In this document: positions 31,853 through 34,989 of the stretch, one piece after another
How positions within the stretch are numbered: position 1 is the stretch's first letter
Layout: each line of letters opens with the position of its first letter
Origin: Sporodiniella umbellata
Lineage: Eukaryota > Mucoromycota > Mucoromycetes > Mucorales > Rhizopodaceae
Reading direction: 5' to 3'
Assembly: GCA_025677835.1 (NCBI GenBank)
Contig: JAIXMR010000162.1
Coordinates: 1-34,989 of the forward strand
Length of the DNA: 34,989 nucleotides
Translations under genes and position numbers: made by a program
The notes under the pieces: model-generated
The model's database searches: none
What the model was told of the DNA's origin: nothing
What the model saw: only the letters and a program-made list of their open reading frames with translations

Positions 31853-34193
31853 ATGCTACAAGACTCTTTTTCTCCTAAAACGGTATTGGCTTGGTCTCCT
31901 CAAAACTATCAGTGGCTAGCGAGTGGGAGTTCAAAAAGCAATGTTTTAGAGATTCTCCAGCTGGATTCTAATCAAGCACCGCACACATTGACGACCGAAT
32001 CCAGGTACAGAGGGAGAATTCTATCTGACTTGCTTTTGACTAAAAAAAAAAGAGAAAAGCTTCAACACACTAGCTTGGGGTGCTATCAGCCATCAGAACC
32101 CTCATGGGATCCTGGCCACCGGCAAAGAAAAAGGAAGACTCGAACTATGGAATCCTACAGCCATCGTTCACCCGAGGTACCCAAAAAAAAAAAAAAAAAA
32201 ATAGATAGGAGCAGTCTACTGATGTCTGTAAAGTGAGGATCCATCTTTAGTGATGAGCAATCAAGCCCATAGCACCCAAATCAACTCACTGGACTTTAAT
32301 CCGTTCCAGGCCAACCTACTGAGTTCGGCAGGAAGCCATAGCGAGGTAAAGGGGTGGGAAGAAAACCAAGCGGATGACGACGAGTGATATATATTTCTTT
32401 AGCACTCTAGATTTACATATGGGATCTTCACCATCCGCAGACCCCTTACGCGCCAGGTGCTCGCTCGTCCCGGATGGATACAGTACACGCTGTGGCATGG
32501 AACGGGCAGGTACAGCACATTCTCGCCAGTGCTTCCAACAATGGATATACCGTCATCTGGGACTTGAGGAGTAAGAAAGAGATTTTGACGCTTCCTAAAA
32601 ATCCGCAAGCAGTTCGAGCCATGGCCTGGCATCCTTTCAGTGTATATAGATAGATAGATAGATATATTTTTGGGCTACTCACAGAAAAGTTTAGGGAACA
32701 CAGATCATGATTGCTTCTGAGGATGCTACCATCTCACTTTGGGATCTTCGCCATACACAGGTAGCAGAAAACACGCTCAAAGGTCATTCAGGCGCTGTGG
32801 TTGATATCGCTTGGTGTCGACAAGACCCCAACTTTCTTTTGTCGGCTGGAAAGGACGGCAGCGTGCTATGTTGGAATCCAAATTCGGGAAAATGCTATGG
32901 CGAGATAACACGTTACAACACGAGCGCCTGTCAGGTTCTCTGGTGTCCTTCCCAACCCCAGCGCATGGCCTCTGCTTCTCTCGACGCGCCGGTAAGCCCT
33001 TGCTATCGCTTGCCTCCTGTTCACCTTCCCCTCTTTAGATCCAGACGCACTCCATCTACTCGCTTGCGATGGCGACACCGCCCCAATGGCTACGTCGACC
33101 GATCGGCTCCACTTTGGCGCCCAAAGGAAAATGGGTGACTTTTCGCAACAGACGGGTGCAGGTGCGAACGCTAGGTACCGATTCGGATATACTCAAGCGG
33201 TCTGAACAACTCGAGTCCGCTACCAGCGATCAAGGCAGTATGGAAGCCTTTATCGAGGATCGTATTCGCCTAAGCGACAAAGAAGACTGGAAGGTGCTTC
33301 GTGCCCTTTTTTCAAACAACGCACGCAAAGAACTCATTCGGTACCTTGGGTTTGAAAAAGCCCAGGTGATGGCAGCCCTCCAATCGCTTCAAACAGTCCA
33401 TCCGCCCACCCTCTCTGCTCTGTTTCCAACCCCACCCCGGCCTCATTCGTTCTTTAGCCCTTCCCCTCTTTTGGAAAGTGGCAGTGCGGTCGATCGCTCG
33501 ATCACGGACGCGCTTATCCTGGGCGATTTTGAAGGCGCGGTGGATCTCTGTTTGACACTGGATCGCCTATCAGACGCTCTACTGATCGGTGCCTGCGGAG
33601 GGCCAGCGTTATTGAAAAGGGTGCAAACGCTCTACATCGACCGTCATGGGCCCAGCCACAGCTACCTTTACCTCCTCCATCACCTCCTCGACAGGGATCT
33701 GGCCAGTATCGTTCAACATGCCTCGCTCGCACATTGGCAGTCGGTGCTTGCCATTCTTTGCACATTTGCCACGCCGACCGAATTGGCCTCCTTGGCTGAA
33801 CACCTAGGCGATCGTCTGGCTGCTTCCGGAGAACGCAAGGAGGCCATCGCCTGCTATCTTTCCTCCGGTCAACTTGCCAAAGTCTCTCAGCTTTGGTGGC
33901 TGCAGCTATCCGAGAAAACAAGGGATGACGCTCAACTTCAAGAACTCGTGGAAAAAATCACCTTGTTTCGAAAGGCAATTCACTATCAAGATCACGACCT
34001 CATCACTACCGCCGGACCCTTTACACTCCACAGTTTATACCAAACCTACTGTCTGTACGCTCAAATGATGGCCTCGCAAGGAGAATCCACCGTCGCTTTG
34101 AAATATATGCAATTGGTGCCCGTGCACTTTCCTGGCCGGGATACCCTCTTGGCTTCGTTGCGTAGCACATCTTACCACACCGCTCCTCAATAG
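31853..34193 (+). CDS. SEC31: COPII coat protein Sec31, short form
   Basis: Outer-cage subunit of COPII vesicles budding from the ER. Exons 31853-32004, 32060-32176, 32234-32345, 32411-32641, 32695-32991 and 33039-34193 give 687 residues. The N-terminal WD40 propeller is clear: TVLAWSP, LAWGAISHQNPHGILATG, LELWNPTAI, INSLDFNPFQANLLSSA, IYIWDLHHP, ILASASNNGYTVIWDLRS, IASEDATISLWDLRH and LLSAGKDGSVLCWNPNSGK. The conserved PPQWLRRPIGSTLAPKGKWV follows. The helical ACE1 region then runs through DWKVLRALF, ARKELIRYLGF, ALILGDFEGAVDLCL and AIACYLSSGQLAKVSQLW. The stop falls directly after it. Yeast Sec31 is 1273 residues, with a Pro-rich Sec23-activating region and a C-terminal helical part, both missing here. 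Coding GC is higher than in the left-hand genes. Confidence 0.88.
32646..32665 (+). repeat. Short (TAGA)n repeat in a SEC31 intron
   Basis: About four TAGA units in the 53-nt intron 32642-32694, directly after its GTATA donor. Choosing the AGT|GTATAT donor and TTTAG|GGA acceptor gives HPFSGTQIMIASED, which matches the Sec31 blade consensus. Confidence 0.6.
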
Positions 34194-34224
34194 TTACCTT
34201 GTATCATTCACCTCTTCTCTTTGA

Positions 34225-34989
<765 letters not shown>

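Noticed and set aside
33514..33921. 135-codon minus-strand frame inside SEC31
   Set aside because: Arg-rich shadow of the ACE1 coding region, which is conserved on the plus strand.

Overview
The window is nuclear DNA from an intron-rich, AT-rich fungus. The protein set (a PAK-type kinase, a Tul1/Dsc1-type membrane RING ligase, a Met5-type sulfite reductase, V-ATPase subunit A, Sec31, Gal10) together with many 43-60 nt GT-AG introns and long A/T homopolymers suggests an early-diverging fungus, most likely Mucoromycota. That placement is inference; no rRNA or other strict taxonomic marker is present. I assembled all exon joins by hand from splice sites, reading phase and family resemblance.

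Layout. 1-4.7 kb is very AT-rich and has no intact gene. It holds decayed coding fragments and two diverged copies of a dispersed repeat. 4.7-5.8 kb (-) is an EI24/Rrt8-like membrane protein split by a one-base frameshift. 6.6-7.15 kb (-) is a small four-exon NOPCHAP1 (DUF4598) gene. 7.9-9.9 kb (-) is a PAK-family kinase with a putative myristoylation site and two tandem CRIB motifs. 9.9-11.0 kb is a divergent intergenic region. 11.0-13.7 kb (+) is a 12-exon TUL1-type ligase gene. 14.2-19.0 kb (+) is MET5. 19.5-21.4 kb (+) is a short RhoGEF. 21.5-22.6 kb (-) is a NAT8-like membrane N-acetyltransferase. 22.8-28.4 kb (-) is a CHD6-9-type chromatin remodeler of about 1714 residues. 28.7-31.15 kb (-) is VMA1 in nine coding exons. 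31.85-34.2 kb (+) is a SEC31 that stops after its helical ACE1 region. 34.3 kb to the window end (+) is the 5' part of GAL10.

How the genes relate. They are ordinary single-copy eukaryotic genes rather than an operon or defence island. Several touch membrane traffic and organelle homeostasis (VMA1 acidification, SEC31 COPII coat, TUL1 Golgi/vacuole quality control). The PAK and the RhoGEF belong to Rho/Cdc42 polarity signalling. MET5 belongs to sulfate assimilation, and NOPCHAP1 to snoRNP assembly. VMA1/SEC31 and PAK/TUL1 are divergent pairs sharing intergenic promoters.

I found no convincing previously undescribed multi-gene system. The most unusual points are the myristoylated double-CRIB PAK, a spliceosomal intron that splits the VMA1 cysteine codon at the known yeast intein site, a VMA1 start codon alone in its exon, the short SEC31, and recurrent poly(dA:dT) tracts just upstream of start codons.
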